This document shows, in pieces, positions 14,208 to 25,248 of a stretch of 64,000 nucleotides of DNA. The notes beneath the pieces were generated by a model that saw nothing but the letters and a program-made list of their open reading frames with translations, searched no databases and was not told where the DNA came from. The position numbers and the translations under genes were made by a program. Each line of letters begins with the position of its first letter. Positions within the stretch are counted from its first letter, which is position 1. This stretch comes from Hyphobacterium indicum (GTDB taxonomy: Bacteria; Pseudomonadota; Alphaproteobacteria; Caulobacterales; Maricaulaceae). The stretch is taken from NCBI RefSeq assembly GCF_003129605.1, contig NZ_QBDX01000003.1, positions 62,001 through 126,000 on the forward strand, written 5' to 3'.

Positions 14208-15538
14208 TGGGTCGGAAACGAAAATCCGGCGCTTTAAACGTCGCGCTAAATGGCCGTCTTGTCGGACAGTTGGCGCGCGCTGCCGATGGCGCGACACGTT
14301 TTGATTATGCCCGTGAGTGGCTCGATTGGGAATATGCAATACCGGTCTCGACATCCATGCCGCTTGTTGATCGCCCGTTTACCGGCATGCCGGTTCGCGC
14401 AGTGTTCGACAATCTGCTTCCAGATGATGATCGTATCCGCGCAAGAATTGCGGCGAGAGTCAGCGCAGAAGGCACAGATGCCTTTTCCATGTTAGCTGCT
14501 CTCGGGCGAGATTGCGTTGGCGCGCTTCAATTTATTCCCGAAGATGTCATGCCTACACCGCCCGGCCCGCCGGAAGGTGACCCCATCACTGAGGAAGAAA
14601 TCGCCGAACGTATTCGCTCTTTAAGCGTTGCGCCCCTTGGTATGCGTGGCGGTGATGACGCATTCCGAATTTCACTGGCGGGCGCACAGGACAAAACAGC
14701 GCTTCTTTATCATGATGGCAAATGGATGGAGCCTATCGGCACCACGCCAACCACCCATATATTAAAGCCTCAGATCGGAAAGGTTCAAACAGCCGATGGC
14801 GAAGTGGACCTGACCGAGAGCGTGCAGAACGAGCATTTCTGCATGGCACTCTGTCGCGCCCTTGGATTGGCAGTAGCGCAGACCGAAATCCTCAAGCTTG
14901 AGGATGACCTCCTGGTCCTCAGCATTGAACGGTTTGATCGCCGCCTTGATAACAAAGGCCGCCTGTTGCGGCTTCCCCAGGAAGATATATGTCAGGCGCT
15001 CGGCATCCTACCGACCGGCAAATATGAAAGCGACGGCGGTCCAGGCATCAGAGACTGCCTCGATCTCCTGAAATCGAGCGATGCACCGGACGACGACCGG
15101 CGGACCTTCATGAAGGCGCAGATTATCTTCTGGCTGATTGGCGCGACGGATGGGCACGCTAAGAATTTTTCCCTGTATCTGGAGCCGCAGGGGCGCTTCA
15201 GACTGACGCCGCTCTACGACATCCTCTCTACCCAGTGGCAGCATGATCGTCGCCAGATACCCCGCAATTCATTCCGGCTTGCGATGGCGATCGGAGACAA
15301 ACGGCGCTACAAGGTGCCAGAGATCGCACCGCGTCATTTTGAGCAGACAGCAAAGCTCGTAAGCTTCCCTATTGCAGCGCTGCATGAGGTGATGGCCGAG
15401 ATCGTAAAACAGCTTCCCAAAGCAATAGATGCTGTGAAGAAGGTGATCGATCCATCCGTACCGGACGCAATGGCCGAAGCTATTACCGCAGCAGCAAAGC
15501 GTCGTGCCGCTGAAATTGAGGCTTATCTGAGCAATTGA
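14207..15538 (+). CDS. hipA: HipA-like serine/threonine kinase toxin
   Basis: The 443-residue protein matches full-length HipA (about 440 aa). An N-terminal subdomain-1 (GALNVALNGRLVGQL) precedes the kinase core. The core has the regulatory loop with the autophosphorylation Ser region (FRISLAGAQDKTAL, 153-166), the ATP-lysine region THILKP (183-188), ERFDR (241-245), the catalytic loop GATDGHAKN (Asp315) and the metal Asp in YDILS (Asp338). HipA enzymes phosphorylate glutamyl-tRNA synthetase or other aminoacyl-tRNA synthetases, producing growth arrest and persistence; the target here is unknown. All catalytic residues appear intact, so the toxin should be active. Within the element it likely serves stability or abortive defence. 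Confidence 0.93.
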   Translation: MGRKRKSGALNVALNGRLVGQLARAADGATRFDYAREWLDWEYAIPVSTSMPLVDRPFTGMPVRAVFDNLLPDDDRIRARIAARVSAEGTDAFSMLAALGRDCVGALQFIPEDVMPTPPGPPEGDPITEEEIAERIRSLSVAPLGMRGGDDAFRISLAGAQDKTALLYHDGKWMEPIGTTPTTHILKPQIGKVQTADGEVDLTESVQNEHFCMALCRALGLAVAQTEILKLEDDLLVLSIERFDRRLDNKGRLLRLPQEDICQALGILPTGKYESDGGPGIRDCLDLLKSSDAPDDDRRTFMKAQIIFWLIGATDGHAKNFSLYLEPQGRFRLTPLYDILSTQWQHDRRQIPRNSFRLAMAIGDKRRYKVPEIAPRHFEQTAKLVSFPIAALHEVMAEIVKQLPKAIDAVKKVIDPSVPDAMAEAITAAAKRRAAEIEAYLSN

Positions 15539-15540
15539 GC

Positions 15541-16060
15541 GGTATTACCGCCGTTTTAGACGCTTATTCTGCGCGCAAGATGTGTGTGGTAGTACCACAC
15601 ATCTTGCCAAAGGGGCCGCTGCGCCCCCTGTTGGATACCCCCGCTGTGGTGCTGACCAGGTATTGAACCCCCTCAGCACCATCCAATCGTATCGCCGATT
15701 GATCCCTCATCAGAGGCGGAGAATGCCCTCTCCCCTCCGACACCGCCCCATGTCCGAACGTGCAGCCGTTCGATCACAGATCAGTAGAGCCTCCAAGCTC
15801 CCCCGATACCCCCATGGCCATGTCATGGAGACACTGTCTGTGGACGCCTCAGCGGGACACCGTCAGTGGGACGATTTCATCGAGACCAGGAAGAGAGCTT
15901 TCGCGCTACCCTTCCTTGGAGCCATCCCATCGACCAAAGGGCTTGTCGCGCCCTTTGGAAACCTCGCTCAACCTTGCGCCGGTTGGAGAGCGCCCTCTTG
16001 AGAACAGATCGACAAAGTTGTGGGTAGCTTGCATCAATCGCTATCCGGCTGTGCTCACAA
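15541..16060. ncRNA. structured gene-free region with four strong inverted repeats
   Basis: No convincing gene fills the 538 bp between hipA and the defence operon. Stem-loops are visible at 15575-15607 (GCAAGATGTG...CACATCTTGC, with a strong alternative TGTGTGGTA-G-TACCACACA), at 15612-15627 (GGGGC...GCCCC), at 15648-15680 (GGTGCTGA...TCAGCACC) and at 15934-15958 (CCAAAGGGC...GCCCTTTGG). The first could terminate hipBA. The rest may be a structured RNA or a single-strand origin-like region. No transcript is proven, so the RNA label is tentative. Confidence 0.35.
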
Positions 16061-16076
16061 TGGATACACTTTTCTC

Positions 16077-16277
16077 ATGTCGGGCAAAGATTCAGGTTTT
16101 CGCATCCGCGTAGAGCGAGACCTTCGAGACAGGTTCATTGAAGTGTGTCGCTCTCAGGATCGGCCTGCTGCGCAGGTTATCCGTGAGTATATGCGAAGCC
16201 ATATTGCGGATCATGAAGCCATAGCTGCGGCTCAGGTCCGTGACAGAGAAAATGACGATAAGGACGGGCTTGCGTGA
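16077..16277 (+). CDS. small ribbon-helix-helix-like protein
   Basis: The 66-residue protein has the short-strand-plus-two-helix layout of RHH/CopG-like DNA-binding proteins: FRIRVERDLRDRFIEVCRSQDRPAAQVIREYMRSHI. The ATG at 16077 is preferred over an upstream GTG-type extension because the conserved part starts right after it. The stop overlaps the GTG start of the helicase gene, making this the first cistron of the defence operon. A plausible job is autoregulation of the operon, as with antitoxin-type repressors. No upstream operator could be assigned with confidence. Confidence 0.7.
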   Translation: MSGKDSGFRIRVERDLRDRFIEVCRSQDRPAAQVIREYMRSHIADHEAIAAAQVRDRENDDKDGLA

Positions 16278-19200
16278 AGGTAATAGACAATATCACAGCG
16301 CTCTTAGGCGATGATCTAAAAGCGAGCCTCGGTAAGGGCGACCGGCTGAAGATCGCTGCATCCTGTTTCTCAATCTACGCCTTTGAAGCACTGAAGTCAG
16401 AGCTTCAGAAGGTGGATGGCGTCGATTTCATTTTCACCGCTCCGACATTTGTGCCGGAGGGTGTTACTGACAGAATTCGCAAAGAGCGCCGGGAATTTTT
16501 CATCCCGAAGGCAGAGAGGGAGCGAAGCCTGTACGGCTCCGAATTCGAAATTCAGCTTCGCAACAAACTCACGCAAAGAGCGATCGCCCGCGAGTGCGCC
16601 GATTGGATTCGGAAAAAGGCGCGCTTCAAGTCGAACAAAACCCGGTCAGGCATGCAGCAATTCATGTGTGTTGACGGTCAGAAGCAGCCCACAGCGTACA
16701 TGCCGATCAACGGCTTCACTGCTGTCGATCTAGGCTATCAGAAAGGTGATGCGGTTTCGAATATCGTCAATCGCTTCGACGGTGCGCCTCACACTGACAC
16801 CTACCTTGATCTATTCGATCAGATTTGGGCTGATCCCGATAAGCTGGAGGACGTGACCGAGGCGATATGCACGCACATCGAGTCTGTTTATCAGGAAAAC
16901 TCGCCGGAACGCATTTACTTCTTGATCCTCTACAATTTGTTTCACGACTTCCTCGAAGAAGTCGATGAAGATGTGCTTCCAAACGACCTGACTGGCTATC
17001 TGGATAGCGCTGTCTGGAACAAACTTTTCAATTTCCAGAAAGATGCAGCGACAGGCATCATCAACAAGCTGGAGACCTATAACGGCTGCATTCTCGCTGA
17101 CAGTGTTGGACTTGGAAAAACCTTCACCGCATTGGCTGTTATTAAATATTACGAGCTGAGAAACCGCGCCGTTTTGGTGCTCTGCCCGAAAAAGCTCGCC
17201 GATAACTGGCAGAATTTCAACGCCAACCTAAAGACCAATATTTTTGCAAAAGACCGCTTCAACTACGATGTCCTCTGCCACACGGACCTGTCGCGCACGA
17301 GCGGCGAGTCGTTCGGGATGCCTCTTAACCGGGTGAACTGGGGTAATTACGATCTGGTTGTGATCGACGAGTCCCATAATTTTCGCAACAACGATATCTA
17401 CAAAGACAAGGAGACCCGGTATCAAAAGCTGATGAACCAGGTCATCCGCGAGGGTGTGAAGACTAAGGTGCTGATGCTTTCAGCGACACCCGTGAACAAC
17501 CATTTTTCCGACCTGCGAAACCAGCTGGCGCTAGCCTATGAGGGCCAATCGGAGAGCCTGAGCAAGAAGCTCAAATCACAAGCCAGCATCGAAGAGATAT
17601 TTCGGCGCGCCCAGACCGCGTTCAATATCTGGTCCAAATTGCCACCCGAGGAGCGAACCGCCCCGTCGATCCTCAAAATGCTCGACTTCAATTTCTTCGA
17701 GCTTCTCGATAGCGTTACGATCGCCCGGTCGCGCAAACATATCGAAACTTTCTACGATACAACGGCCATTGGAAAATTCCCCGAGCGCCGCAAGCCATTA
17801 TCCTTTCATTGCCCCCTCACCACGCGTAAGGACGTGATGAGTCTGAATGAAATCGTGGCGCAGCTTGGGATGATGAAGCTCGCTGTCTACGCTCCGCTGA
17901 GCTACATCCTGCCGAGCCGCATCGCAAAGTACGAGGCGCTCTACGACACGCAAGTCGAGGGCGGAAGGGGCGCGCTCAAGCAAGTAGATCGGGAACGCAG
18001 CCTCCAGGCTCTGATGACTACTAACTTGCTGAAGCGCCTTGAGAGTTCCGTTCAGGCGTTCCGGCTGACCTTGCGCTCGCTGAAGGCCAATTTGAACACG
18101 ACCTTGGACGCGATCGCTGACTTTGAACGCAACGGCCACGCGTTTGAAATATCAGATTTTTCATCCGACGCGGCCAGCTTCGACCCGGACGACGAAGACC
18201 TGTCGGGGCTTGGGGATTTCACCGTCGGGAAGAAGGTTCGCATAAATTTAAGCGATATGGACGTGCAGTCCTGGACGCATGACCTCAAAGGCGACCTTGC
18301 ACTAATCGATGCGCTTCTCGCTTCGATGGATTTGATCCGGCCTGAAGATGATACGAAACTTCAGCACCTGAAAAAGCATATCCGCGACAAGATCGACGCG
18401 CCGCTCAATGCGGGAAACAAGAAGGTCCTAATCTTCACAGCCTTCGCAGATACGGCGAATTATCTCTACGAGAATATCGCCGGCGACCTGGCAAAAAGCG
18501 CCGGGCTCCACGCCGGACGCGTTACCGGCTCCGACGCGCCGAAGACAACGCTCAAGAAGTCCTACGACTTCCAATCGATCCTGACGCTTTTCTCGCCGCG
18601 ATCAAAAGACAAGCATCTCGTTCTGCCGAACGATGACGCCGAGATCGACATCCTAATCGCAACCGACTGCATCTCTGAAGGTCAGAACCTTCAGGACTGT
18701 GACTACCTGATCAATTACGACATCCACTGGAACCCGGTGCGGATCATTCAGCGCTTTGGCCGGATAGACCGGATCGGATCGCCGAACTCGGAAATCCAGT
18801 TGGTGAACTACTGGCCGGACATCACGCTCGATGAATATATCAATCTCAAAGAACGGGTTGAGAATCGCATGATGATCGCGGACGTCACCGCGACTGGCGA
18901 CGATAACGTTCTGACAGCTAAATCCAGCGAGATCGCCTACCGGAAGGATCAGCTGAAGCGGCTCCAAGAGGAGGTGATTGAGCTGGAGGATGTGAAGACC
19001 GGCGTGTCGATCACGGACCTCGGCTTGAACGACTTCCGAATGGACCTTCTCAATTACGTGAAGGAACACGACGATTTGGAACGGATGCCAAACGGCATGC
19101 ACGCGGTCGTGCCCACCGATCCAGAATTAGGCCTTGCGCCCGGTGTGATTTTCGCGCTCCGCAACATTCATGACGCGGTGAACATCAACCAGCAAAACCG

Positions 19201-19546
19201 CCTGCACCCCTATTACCTGGTCTATATCGGCCACGACGGTGAGATTGTCGCCGACCATACAGAGGTGAAGAGGCTCCTCGATCTGATGCGCGCCAGCTGC
19301 AAGGGCGAGTCTGAGCCAATTCAGGCTGTGTGCCGCCTCTTCAATGAGACCACCGATGACGGGCGAAATATGAGCCGCCAGTCAGAGCTTCTAAGCGCAG
19401 CCATCCGTTCGATGATCGAGGTGAAGGAAGAGAAGGACATCGATAGCCTGTTTTCTGGGGGAAGAACATCGGCGCTCGTGAATACGATCGCAGGGCTGGA
19501 TGACTTCGAGCTGATCGCCTTCCTGGTGATCCAGGAGGCGCCATGA
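16274..19546 (+). CDS. SNF2-type DEAD/DEAH helicase of a defence operon
   Basis: The 1090-residue protein has an N-terminal region (1-100) of the phospholipase-D-like type often fused to these helicases, without a visible HKD motif. A superfamily 2 ATPase follows: Walker A DSVGLGKT (276-283), DESH box (365-368), and motif VI QRFGRIDRIG near residue 825. The start is a GTG that overlaps the stop of the RHH gene. The product would translocate on or remodel DNA using ATP in the cytosol. It is encoded with a DUF4391 protein, Mod, Res and a PHP/SMC-like ATPase, an arrangement seen in several antiphage islands (compare HMA-type helicase-methylase-ATPase systems). Role in phage recognition is inferred. 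Confidence 0.85.
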   Translation: MKVIDNITALLGDDLKASLGKGDRLKIAASCFSIYAFEALKSELQKVDGVDFIFTAPTFVPEGVTDRIRKERREFFIPKAERERSLYGSEFEIQLRNKLTQRAIARECADWIRKKARFKSNKTRSGMQQFMCVDGQKQPTAYMPINGFTAVDLGYQKGDAVSNIVNRFDGAPHTDTYLDLFDQIWADPDKLEDVTEAICTHIESVYQENSPERIYFLILYNLFHDFLEEVDEDVLPNDLTGYLDSAVWNKLFNFQKDAATGIINKLETYNGCILADSVGLGKTFTALAVIKYYELRNRAVLVLCPKKLADNWQNFNANLKTNIFAKDRFNYDVLCHTDLSRTSGESFGMPLNRVNWGNYDLVVIDESHNFRNNDIYKDKETRYQKLMNQVIREGVKTKVLMLSATPVNNHFSDLRNQLALAYEGQSESLSKKLKSQASIEEIFRRAQTAFNIWSKLPPEERTAPSILKMLDFNFFELLDSVTIARSRKHIETFYDTTAIGKFPERRKPLSFHCPLTTRKDVMSLNEIVAQLGMMKLAVYAPLSYILPSRIAKYEALYDTQVEGGRGALKQVDRERSLQALMTTNLLKRLESSVQAFRLTLRSLKANLNTTLDAIADFERNGHAFEISDFSSDAASFDPDDEDLSGLGDFTVGKKVRINLSDMDVQSWTHDLKGDLALIDALLASMDLIRPEDDTKLQHLKKHIRDKIDAPLNAGNKKVLIFTAFADTANYLYENIAGDLAKSAGLHAGRVTGSDAPKTTLKKSYDFQSILTLFSPRSKDKHLVLPNDDAEIDILIATDCISEGQNLQDCDYLINYDIHWNPVRIIQRFGRIDRIGSPNSEIQLVNYWPDITLDEYINLKERVENRMMIADVTATGDDNVLTAKSSEIAYRKDQLKRLQEEVIELEDVKTGVSITDLGLNDFRMDLLNYVKEHDDLERMPNGMHAVVPTDPELGLAPGVIFALRNIHDAVNINQQNRLHPYYLVYIGHDGEIVADHTEVKRLLDLMRASCKGESEPIQAVCRLFNETTDDGRNMSRQSELLSAAIRSMIEVKEEKDIDSLFSGGRTSALVNTIAGLDDFELIAFLVIQEAP

Positions 19547-20235
19547 CCGGGTGTTTCGAATATCCCAAAGCCGCCCGTTTCGGGCGCGTCGTGCCGAAAT
19601 CGAAAATCTATGATGCCGGGGGTCTGAGCACGAAGCAGCGCCAGCGCTTTGTCGATCAGGTCGATCAAATCAGCTGGGCCTACAAGCTTGCACCTGAGAC
19701 GATCAATCTCGCCGCCTCAACCAGCGTCCCTGAAATCCAGGTCTTTGAGCTGCGCATGCGTGGCTCTGATATCGATTACGAAGTGCTCCAGGCGATCGAT
19801 AGGGCCATTCCATTCCCGATCCTGTTTGAACTACGTAAAGGCGAAGAGCGCAGACTTGTCGCGGCCTATAAGCGCCCAAGCGACGCCGACGCAGGCAAAT
19901 GGGTTGTGAGCGAGCATTTCGCGGCGGATTGGGAGCCTGTGGATAAGCCGCGCAAATCGCTTCCCCGCGCCCTCGACCTTGGCGGCCTATATGATAAGGT
20001 ATTGAAAGAATTAATTTCTGGAGCGCCCCTCGAAGGTGAAACGCTTCAGGATCGCGTCTCTCGGGTAGAGGCGATAAGGGCAAAAGAGCGCGAGATTGAG
20101 CGGATCAAATCGCGCCTGGCCCGCGAAAAGCAATTCAACAAAAAGGTCGCAATTAACGCCGAGCTGCGTGCTGCGACCGCTGAACTCAAACAACTTGGTG
20201 GCCGGGTCACAATAGATCCTGCCGCCAGCAAATAA
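19543..20235 (+). CDS. DUF4391 domain protein of the defence operon
   Basis: The 230-residue protein matches DUF4391 in its opening FEYPKAARFGRVVPKSKIYD, in the segment ISWAYKLAPETINLAAS, and in its C-terminal coiled helix (EREIERIKSRLAREKQFNKKVAINAELRAA broken across 185-215). Members of this family are typically encoded between an SNF2-type helicase and a type III methylase, as here. Overlap with the helicase gene is ATGA, indicating coupling. The biochemical role of DUF4391 is unknown; it may be an adaptor between helicase and modification subunits. No nuclease or nucleotide-binding motif is visible. Confidence 0.85.
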   Translation: MTGCFEYPKAARFGRVVPKSKIYDAGGLSTKQRQRFVDQVDQISWAYKLAPETINLAASTSVPEIQVFELRMRGSDIDYEVLQAIDRAIPFPILFELRKGEERRLVAAYKRPSDADAGKWVVSEHFAADWEPVDKPRKSLPRALDLGGLYDKVLKELISGAPLEGETLQDRVSRVEAIRAKEREIERIKSRLAREKQFNKKVAINAELRAATAELKQLGGRVTIDPAASK

Positions 20236-20252
20236 CGACGAATGGACGACCG

Positions 20253-22139
20253 ATGGAAAAACTGAAGATGCACAGCCCGAACCTCACCGATGAGAACATT
20301 GCGAAAATTCGTGAGCTTTTTCCGGGCTGCGTGACGGAAGCCACGGATGAGAACGGTAAGCTTCGATATGCGGTTGATTTTGATCAGCTTCGTCAGGAGC
20401 TATCCGACCACATCGTCAAGGGGCCGCAGGAACGTTACCGCCTTGATTGGCCGGGTAAGCGCGAAGCTATCCTCACAGCAAACGCTCCAATCGCGAAAAC
20501 TCTTAGGCCCAAGCGGGACTTAAGTGTAGAATTCGATAAAACAGAAAATATTTTTATAGAAGGTGACAATTTAGATGCTCTAAAACTGATACAAAACTCC
20601 TTCATGGGCGGCGTGAACATTATTTACATAGACCCTCCATATAATACGGGAGGTGATTTTGTATACGATGATGATTTCTCAGAGGATGCCGGTTCGTATT
20701 TTGAGAAATCCAAGCAATCCGTCAGCGATGGGAGCCGACTTGTTGCGAATCTGGAATCTAACGGGCGCTTTCATTCTGATTGGCTCACCTTTTTATACCC
20801 AAGGATTAAGATCGCCCATCGCTTACTCGCCGACGATGGCGTGATTTTCATTTCGATCGGAGACCAAGAAGTCGCAAATTTAAAGCGAATATGTGACGAA
20901 ATATTTGGTGTAGAGAATTTTATCGCAAACTTCGTTTGGGAAAAACGCACTAATCGAGAAAACCGCAAAGTTGTCTCATCCCGTCACGACTACATCGTTT
21001 GCTACACCAAAGGCCGGTTTCAAGGTGTGCGGCCAATTGCTCAACTGCCAATGTCAGAAAAGGCTTTGGCGAATTACAAGAACCCCGACAATGATCCACG
21101 TGGGCCTTGGAAGTCAGACCCTGCTCACGCTCAAGCCGGACACGGAACAAAGGCACAATTCTATGACCTGAAGGCCCCTAATGGAAAAATCCACGAACTC
21201 GAGAGTGGTCGCTGTTGGGTATATACAGAAAAAGAAATGGAGAGAGCAATTCAAGAAGACCGGATTTGGTTCGGTAAAGATGGGAATGGCGTTCCGCGTA
21301 TAAAGACATATCTCGAAGCTAAGGATCGAGGGCTGACTCCGGAGACAATAATTTTCGCAGAAGACGCTGGAACGAATGAGAGTGCGAAAAATGCGTTGAA
21401 GGAACTTTTTGATGGCAAGGCGGTTTTCGAAACGCCAAAGCCAGTGCCGTTATTGCAGTTTTTAGTTCAGATGGGGTCAAAGCAAGGTGGTGTAGCATTA
21501 GACTTTTTCGCAGGGTCTGGTGCTTTTGCTCATGCGGTAATGGAGCAATGTGCGGTTGACAGCATTCGGAGGAAGTGCATTTCCGTTCAAATTGATGAGC
21601 AAGTACCGGTCGGCTCAGAGGCTCAAAAGGCGGGTTTTTCTACGATCTCGGAAATCTGCTTGGAGAGGATCAAGAGGGCCGCGCAGAACATCTCTAATCA
21701 AAAAGAAGGTGACCTCGATCTTGATGCAGGCATTCGCGTCCTCCGCGTAGACACCACAAATATGAGCGACGACTGGTACTCGCCAGAAATGACGCAACAA
21801 GAGGCCCTTCTGGATGCTGTAGAAAATGTAAAGCCCGACCGGACTGACCCGGAAGACCTCCTATTCCAAGTGCTTGTGGATTGGGGCGTCGATTTAACAC
21901 TTCCGATCAGCAGGCAAGAAGTCGGCGGCAGGACGGTCTTCTTCGTCAACGAGGAGCCCTATGACCTGATCGCCTGCTTCGATTACGGCGTGACCGAGGA
22001 GCTGGTGAAGGAGCTGGCCAATCATGAGCCAGCCCGTGTAGTGTTCCGCGACAATGGCTTTGTTTCCGATGCCGTGAAGATCAATGTCGAGCAGATTTTC
22101 AAACAGCTCTCCCCCGCAACCGATGTGAAATCGATTTAA
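20253..22139 (+). CDS. mod: type III DNA adenine methyltransferase (Mod)
   Basis: The 628-residue protein is a beta-class N6-adenine methylase. The catalytic motif DPPY (127-130, in [11 protein letters not shown]) precedes the AdoMet motif DFFAGSGAF (about 415-423), which is the beta-class order. The N-terminal 90 residues and the region 150-400 form the target recognition part that defines the asymmetric recognition site; this stretch (20540-21700) is noticeably more AT-rich than both ends of the gene, as expected from domain exchange. Together with Res it should form a Mod2Res complex. The gene starts 17 bp after the DUF4391 stop. It also protects self DNA for the other operon nucleases. 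Confidence 0.93.
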   Translation: MEKLKMHSPNLTDENIAKIRELFPGCVTEATDENGKLRYAVDFDQLRQELSDHIVKGPQERYRLDWPGKREAILTANAPIAKTLRPKRDLSVEFDKTENIFIEGDNLDALKLIQNSFMGGVNIIYIDPPYNTGGDFVYDDDFSEDAGSYFEKSKQSVSDGSRLVANLESNGRFHSDWLTFLYPRIKIAHRLLADDGVIFISIGDQEVANLKRICDEIFGVENFIANFVWEKRTNRENRKVVSSRHDYIVCYTKGRFQGVRPIAQLPMSEKALANYKNPDNDPRGPWKSDPAHAQAGHGTKAQFYDLKAPNGKIHELESGRCWVYTEKEMERAIQEDRIWFGKDGNGVPRIKTYLEAKDRGLTPETIIFAEDAGTNESAKNALKELFDGKAVFETPKPVPLLQFLVQMGSKQGGVALDFFAGSGAFAHAVMEQCAVDSIRRKCISVQIDEQVPVGSEAQKAGFSTISEICLERIKRAAQNISNQKEGDLDLDAGIRVLRVDTTNMSDDWYSPEMTQQEALLDAVENVKPDRTDPEDLLFQVLVDWGVDLTLPISRQEVGGRTVFFVNEEPYDLIACFDYGVTEELVKELANHEPARVVFRDNGFVSDAVKINVEQIFKQLSPATDVKSI

Positions 22140-22152
22140 GGGCGGGTGCGGT

Positions 22153-25100
22153 ATGAAGCTCAAATTCAAAACCCAAGCCTATCAAACCGCCGCCGTTGAG
22201 GCGGTGGTCGATTGTTTCGAAGGCCAACCGAAGTCCGATGCGCTGCGCTATCGGATCGATCCGGGCAAGCGCAAAGATGTTCGCCTGGAGCTAGAGGCCG
22301 GGTTCAAGAACGAGAACATTCTGGTTGGCGATGCGGCGCTACTGAAAAATATCCAGGCCGTCCAGAAACGCCAGAACCTGCCACTTTCGAAGTCGCTTAC
22401 GGACTTCTCGACCCTAGACACCAAGGGCGCGCGCAAGCCTGTGACGGGCGGCTACAAACCCGGCGCGAAAATCAATCTCGATATCGAGATGGAGACCGGA
22501 ACCGGCAAAACCTACTGCTACATAAAGACCATGTTCGAGATGCACAAGCGGTATGGCTGGTCGAAGTTTATTGTCATGGTGCCGAGCATCGCAATCCGCG
22601 AAGGCGTTCAAAAGTCGTTCCAGATCACAGCGGACCACTTCGCCGAGACCTATGGCAAGAAGGCACGCTTCTTCACATACAATTCCAAGCGCCTGCATGA
22701 GCTGGAGAGCTTCTCTAGCGACGCCGGGATCAATGTGATGATCATCAACATCCAGGCGTTCAACGCCAAGGGGGCTGACAATCGCCGGATTTACGATGAG
22801 CTGGACGACTTCCAGTCACGCCGCCCGATCGACGTGATCAGCGCGAACCGCCCCATCCTGATCCTGGATGAGCCGCAGAAGATGGAGGGCGCGGCGACCC
22901 TCAATGCGCTGCCGAAATTCAATCCGCTGATGATCCTGCGCTATTCGGCGACCCACAAAACCCAGCACAATCGGGTTCATCGCCTGGACGCGCTCGACGC
23001 CTATAACCAGAAGCTCGTGAAGAAGATTGCGGTGCGCGGTATTCAGACGCGCGGCCTCGCGGGCACGAACGCGTACCTCTATCTCGAGGGCATCGAAATC
23101 TCGACGAAAGCCCCTGTGGCGCGGATCGAGATGGAGGTGAAGCTCAAATCAGGCGAGATCAAACGCCAGCTGAAACGCCTCGAATTCAAGGACGATCTCT
23201 ATTCGGCCTCTGGCGAGCTGGATCAGTATCGCGGCCATGTCATCTCGCAGATCGACGCCAATCAGGACGTGGTCGAATTCAAAAACGGCGAGCGCCTGGT
23301 TGCCGGAGAGGCCCAGGGCGACGTGAATGAAAACGACATTCGTCGGATTCAAATCCGTGAAACGATCAAGGCGCATTTCGACAAGGAGAAGCAGCTTTTC
23401 TCCCAAGGCATCAAGGTGCTCTCACTCTTCTTCATCGACGAGGTGAAGAAGTACCGCGACTACGATCAGGAGGATGAAAAAGGCGAATACGCCCGCGTGT
23501 TTGAGCGCGAATATGCCGCGCTGAAGGAGGAATATCTCTCCGAGCTGGCGATCGATAATGAGGAATACAGGGCCTATCTGGCCGGCATCGACCCGGCCAA
23601 GACGCACAACGGGTATTTCTCGATCGACAAGAAGAACCGCATGGTCGATCCGACCGTAAAGAAAACTGGCGAGGAAAAAGGACTCTCCGACGACGAGAGC
23701 GCTTACGACCTTATTCTGAAAGACAAAGAGCGATTGCTCTCATTCGAAGAGCCGACACGCTTTATCTTCTCGCACTCCGCGCTGCGCGAAGGCTGGGACA
23801 ATCCCAATGTCTTCGTCATGTGCATGCTGAAGCACTCTGACAACACAATATCCCGCCGCCAGGAAGTCGGTCGTGGCTTGCGCCTTTCAGTCGATCGCCA
23901 TGGTGATCGGATTGACCATCCGTCGCTCGTGCATGAAATCAACGTGCTCACAGTCGTCGCGAGCGAGAGCTATAAGGACTTCGTTAAAGGCCTTCAGACG
24001 GAGATCGCTGAAACGCTCTCTGCTCGCCCGCGTAAGGCTGACGAGGACTACTTCACAGGCAAGGTGCTCCAGACCGACGATGGCCCGGTCGAAGTGACGC
24101 CTGCCATGGCGAAGCAGATTTACCGCTATCTGCTCAAGAACGACTTCACTGACGACGCAGACGCAATCACGGACACCTATCACCAGGCAAAGGATGCTGG
24201 CGAGTTGCCGGGTTTCGCAGAGGAGCTTGAGCCGTATCGTGATCAGATCATCGACCTGATCGACAGTGTCTTTGACGACAGCAAGCTGCCGCGCATCGAA
24301 GATGGCCGGAAGCCCAAGACCAATCCGCTCAATGCGAATTTCAAGAAGAAGGAATTCCAGGAGCTATGGTCGCGGATCAACCGCAAAGCCGTTTACCGCG
24401 TCGAATTCGATTCCGAGGAGCTTATTGCCAAAGCGATCAAGACGCTTGATAGCGAGCTTCGCGTGACGCCGCTGCAATACACCGTTCAACGCGGCGAGCA
24501 GGCCGCAGCCCTGACCGACGAGCAGCTGAAGTCTGGCGAGGGCTTTAAGGTGACCGAGACCTCCACCGAGAAAGGCGGCTTCGTCTATTCCGACGTCACC
24601 TACGACCTGGTCGGCAAGGTCGCCGAAAACACCCAGCTCACCCGGCGAACCGTCGCGCACATCCTGACCGGCATCGAGGCCTCAATTTTCGACCAGTTCA
24701 AATCCAACCCGGAGCATTTCATCGCGGAAGCGTCGCGTCTGATCAAAGAGCAAAAGGCCACGGCGGTGATCGAAAAGCTCCAATACGATGAGGTTGAGGA
24801 TCGTTACGAGACAGACATTTTTACCGCCGCACAAACCGGCCAGGACTTCTCGCGCGCTACAGATAAACTCAAGAAACATATCTACGATTATTGCGTGATC
24901 GACTCCGGTCAGGAGCGCCGCTTCGTGGATGAGCTGGACACCAGCGAGGAGGTGGTCGTCTACGCTAAACTTCCACGCGGCTTCCTAATTCCGACACCGG
25001 TCGGTGATTACAATCCGGACTGGGCGATCTCATTCACACGCGGGGCCGTGAAGCACATTTATTTCATGGCCGAGACTAAGGGCTCCATGTCCTCGATGAA

Positions 25101-25248
25101 GCTCCGCGAGATCGAGCGCACAAAAATCCGATGCGCTCGTAAATTCTTCGACGAGATCAACCAGCAGATCGAAACCGACAAGGTGAAATACGATGTCGTC
25201 ACCGACTTCGATAAACTTATGGATTTGGTCAGCGGGGTAGCGGCATGA
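22153..25248 (+). CDS. res: type III restriction enzyme helicase/nuclease (Res)
   Basis: The 1031-residue subunit has an SF2 ATPase (Walker A METGTGKT at 113-120, motif II DEPQ near 239, motif VI region [11 protein letters not shown] near 567). It ends with a PD-(D/E)xK endonuclease domain: NPDWAI near 954 and ETKG near 974 supply the catalytic Asp, Glu and Lys. ATP-driven sliding from two head-to-head unmodified sites leads to cleavage about 25 bp from one site in the known family. The ORF starts 13 bp after mod and overlaps the TrlF-like gene by ATGA. All motifs appear intact, so the R-M system should be active. Confidence 0.93.
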   Translation: MKLKFKTQAYQTAAVEAVVDCFEGQPKSDALRYRIDPGKRKDVRLELEAGFKNENILVGDAALLKNIQAVQKRQNLPLSKSLTDFSTLDTKGARKPVTGGYKPGAKINLDIEMETGTGKTYCYIKTMFEMHKRYGWSKFIVMVPSIAIREGVQKSFQITADHFAETYGKKARFFTYNSKRLHELESFSSDAGINVMIINIQAFNAKGADNRRIYDELDDFQSRRPIDVISANRPILILDEPQKMEGAATLNALPKFNPLMILRYSATHKTQHNRVHRLDALDAYNQKLVKKIAVRGIQTRGLAGTNAYLYLEGIEISTKAPVARIEMEVKLKSGEIKRQLKRLEFKDDLYSASGELDQYRGHVISQIDANQDVVEFKNGERLVAGEAQGDVNENDIRRIQIRETIKAHFDKEKQLFSQGIKVLSLFFIDEVKKYRDYDQEDEKGEYARVFEREYAALKEEYLSELAIDNEEYRAYLAGIDPAKTHNGYFSIDKKNRMVDPTVKKTGEEKGLSDDESAYDLILKDKERLLSFEEPTRFIFSHSALREGWDNPNVFVMCMLKHSDNTISRRQEVGRGLRLSVDRHGDRIDHPSLVHEINVLTVVASESYKDFVKGLQTEIAETLSARPRKADEDYFTGKVLQTDDGPVEVTPAMAKQIYRYLLKNDFTDDADAITDTYHQAKDAGELPGFAEELEPYRDQIIDLIDSVFDDSKLPRIEDGRKPKTNPLNANFKKKEFQELWSRINRKAVYRVEFDSEELIAKAIKTLDSELRVTPLQYTVQRGEQAAALTDEQLKSGEGFKVTETSTEKGGFVYSDVTYDLVGKVAENTQLTRRTVAHILTGIEASIFDQFKSNPEHFIAEASRLIKEQKATAVIEKLQYDEVEDRYETDIFTAAQTGQDFSRATDKLKKHIYDYCVIDSGQERRFVDELDTSEEVVVYAKLPRGFLIPTPVGDYNPDWAISFTRGAVKHIYFMAETKGSMSSMKLREIERTKIRCARKFFDEINQQIETDKVKYDVVTDFDKLMDLVSGVAA

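Noticed and set aside
15648-15680. tRNA-like or att-like fragment (CCCCCTCAGCACCATCC)
   Set aside because: It resembles the tRNA-Thr 3' end only over a few bases, and the T-arm does not pair; it is better described as a stem-loop.
15582-16113. Open frames MCGSTTHLAKG and MQPFDHRSVE between hipA and the defence operon
   Set aside because: No ribosome-binding site, no protein-like composition, and they run across stable hairpins.
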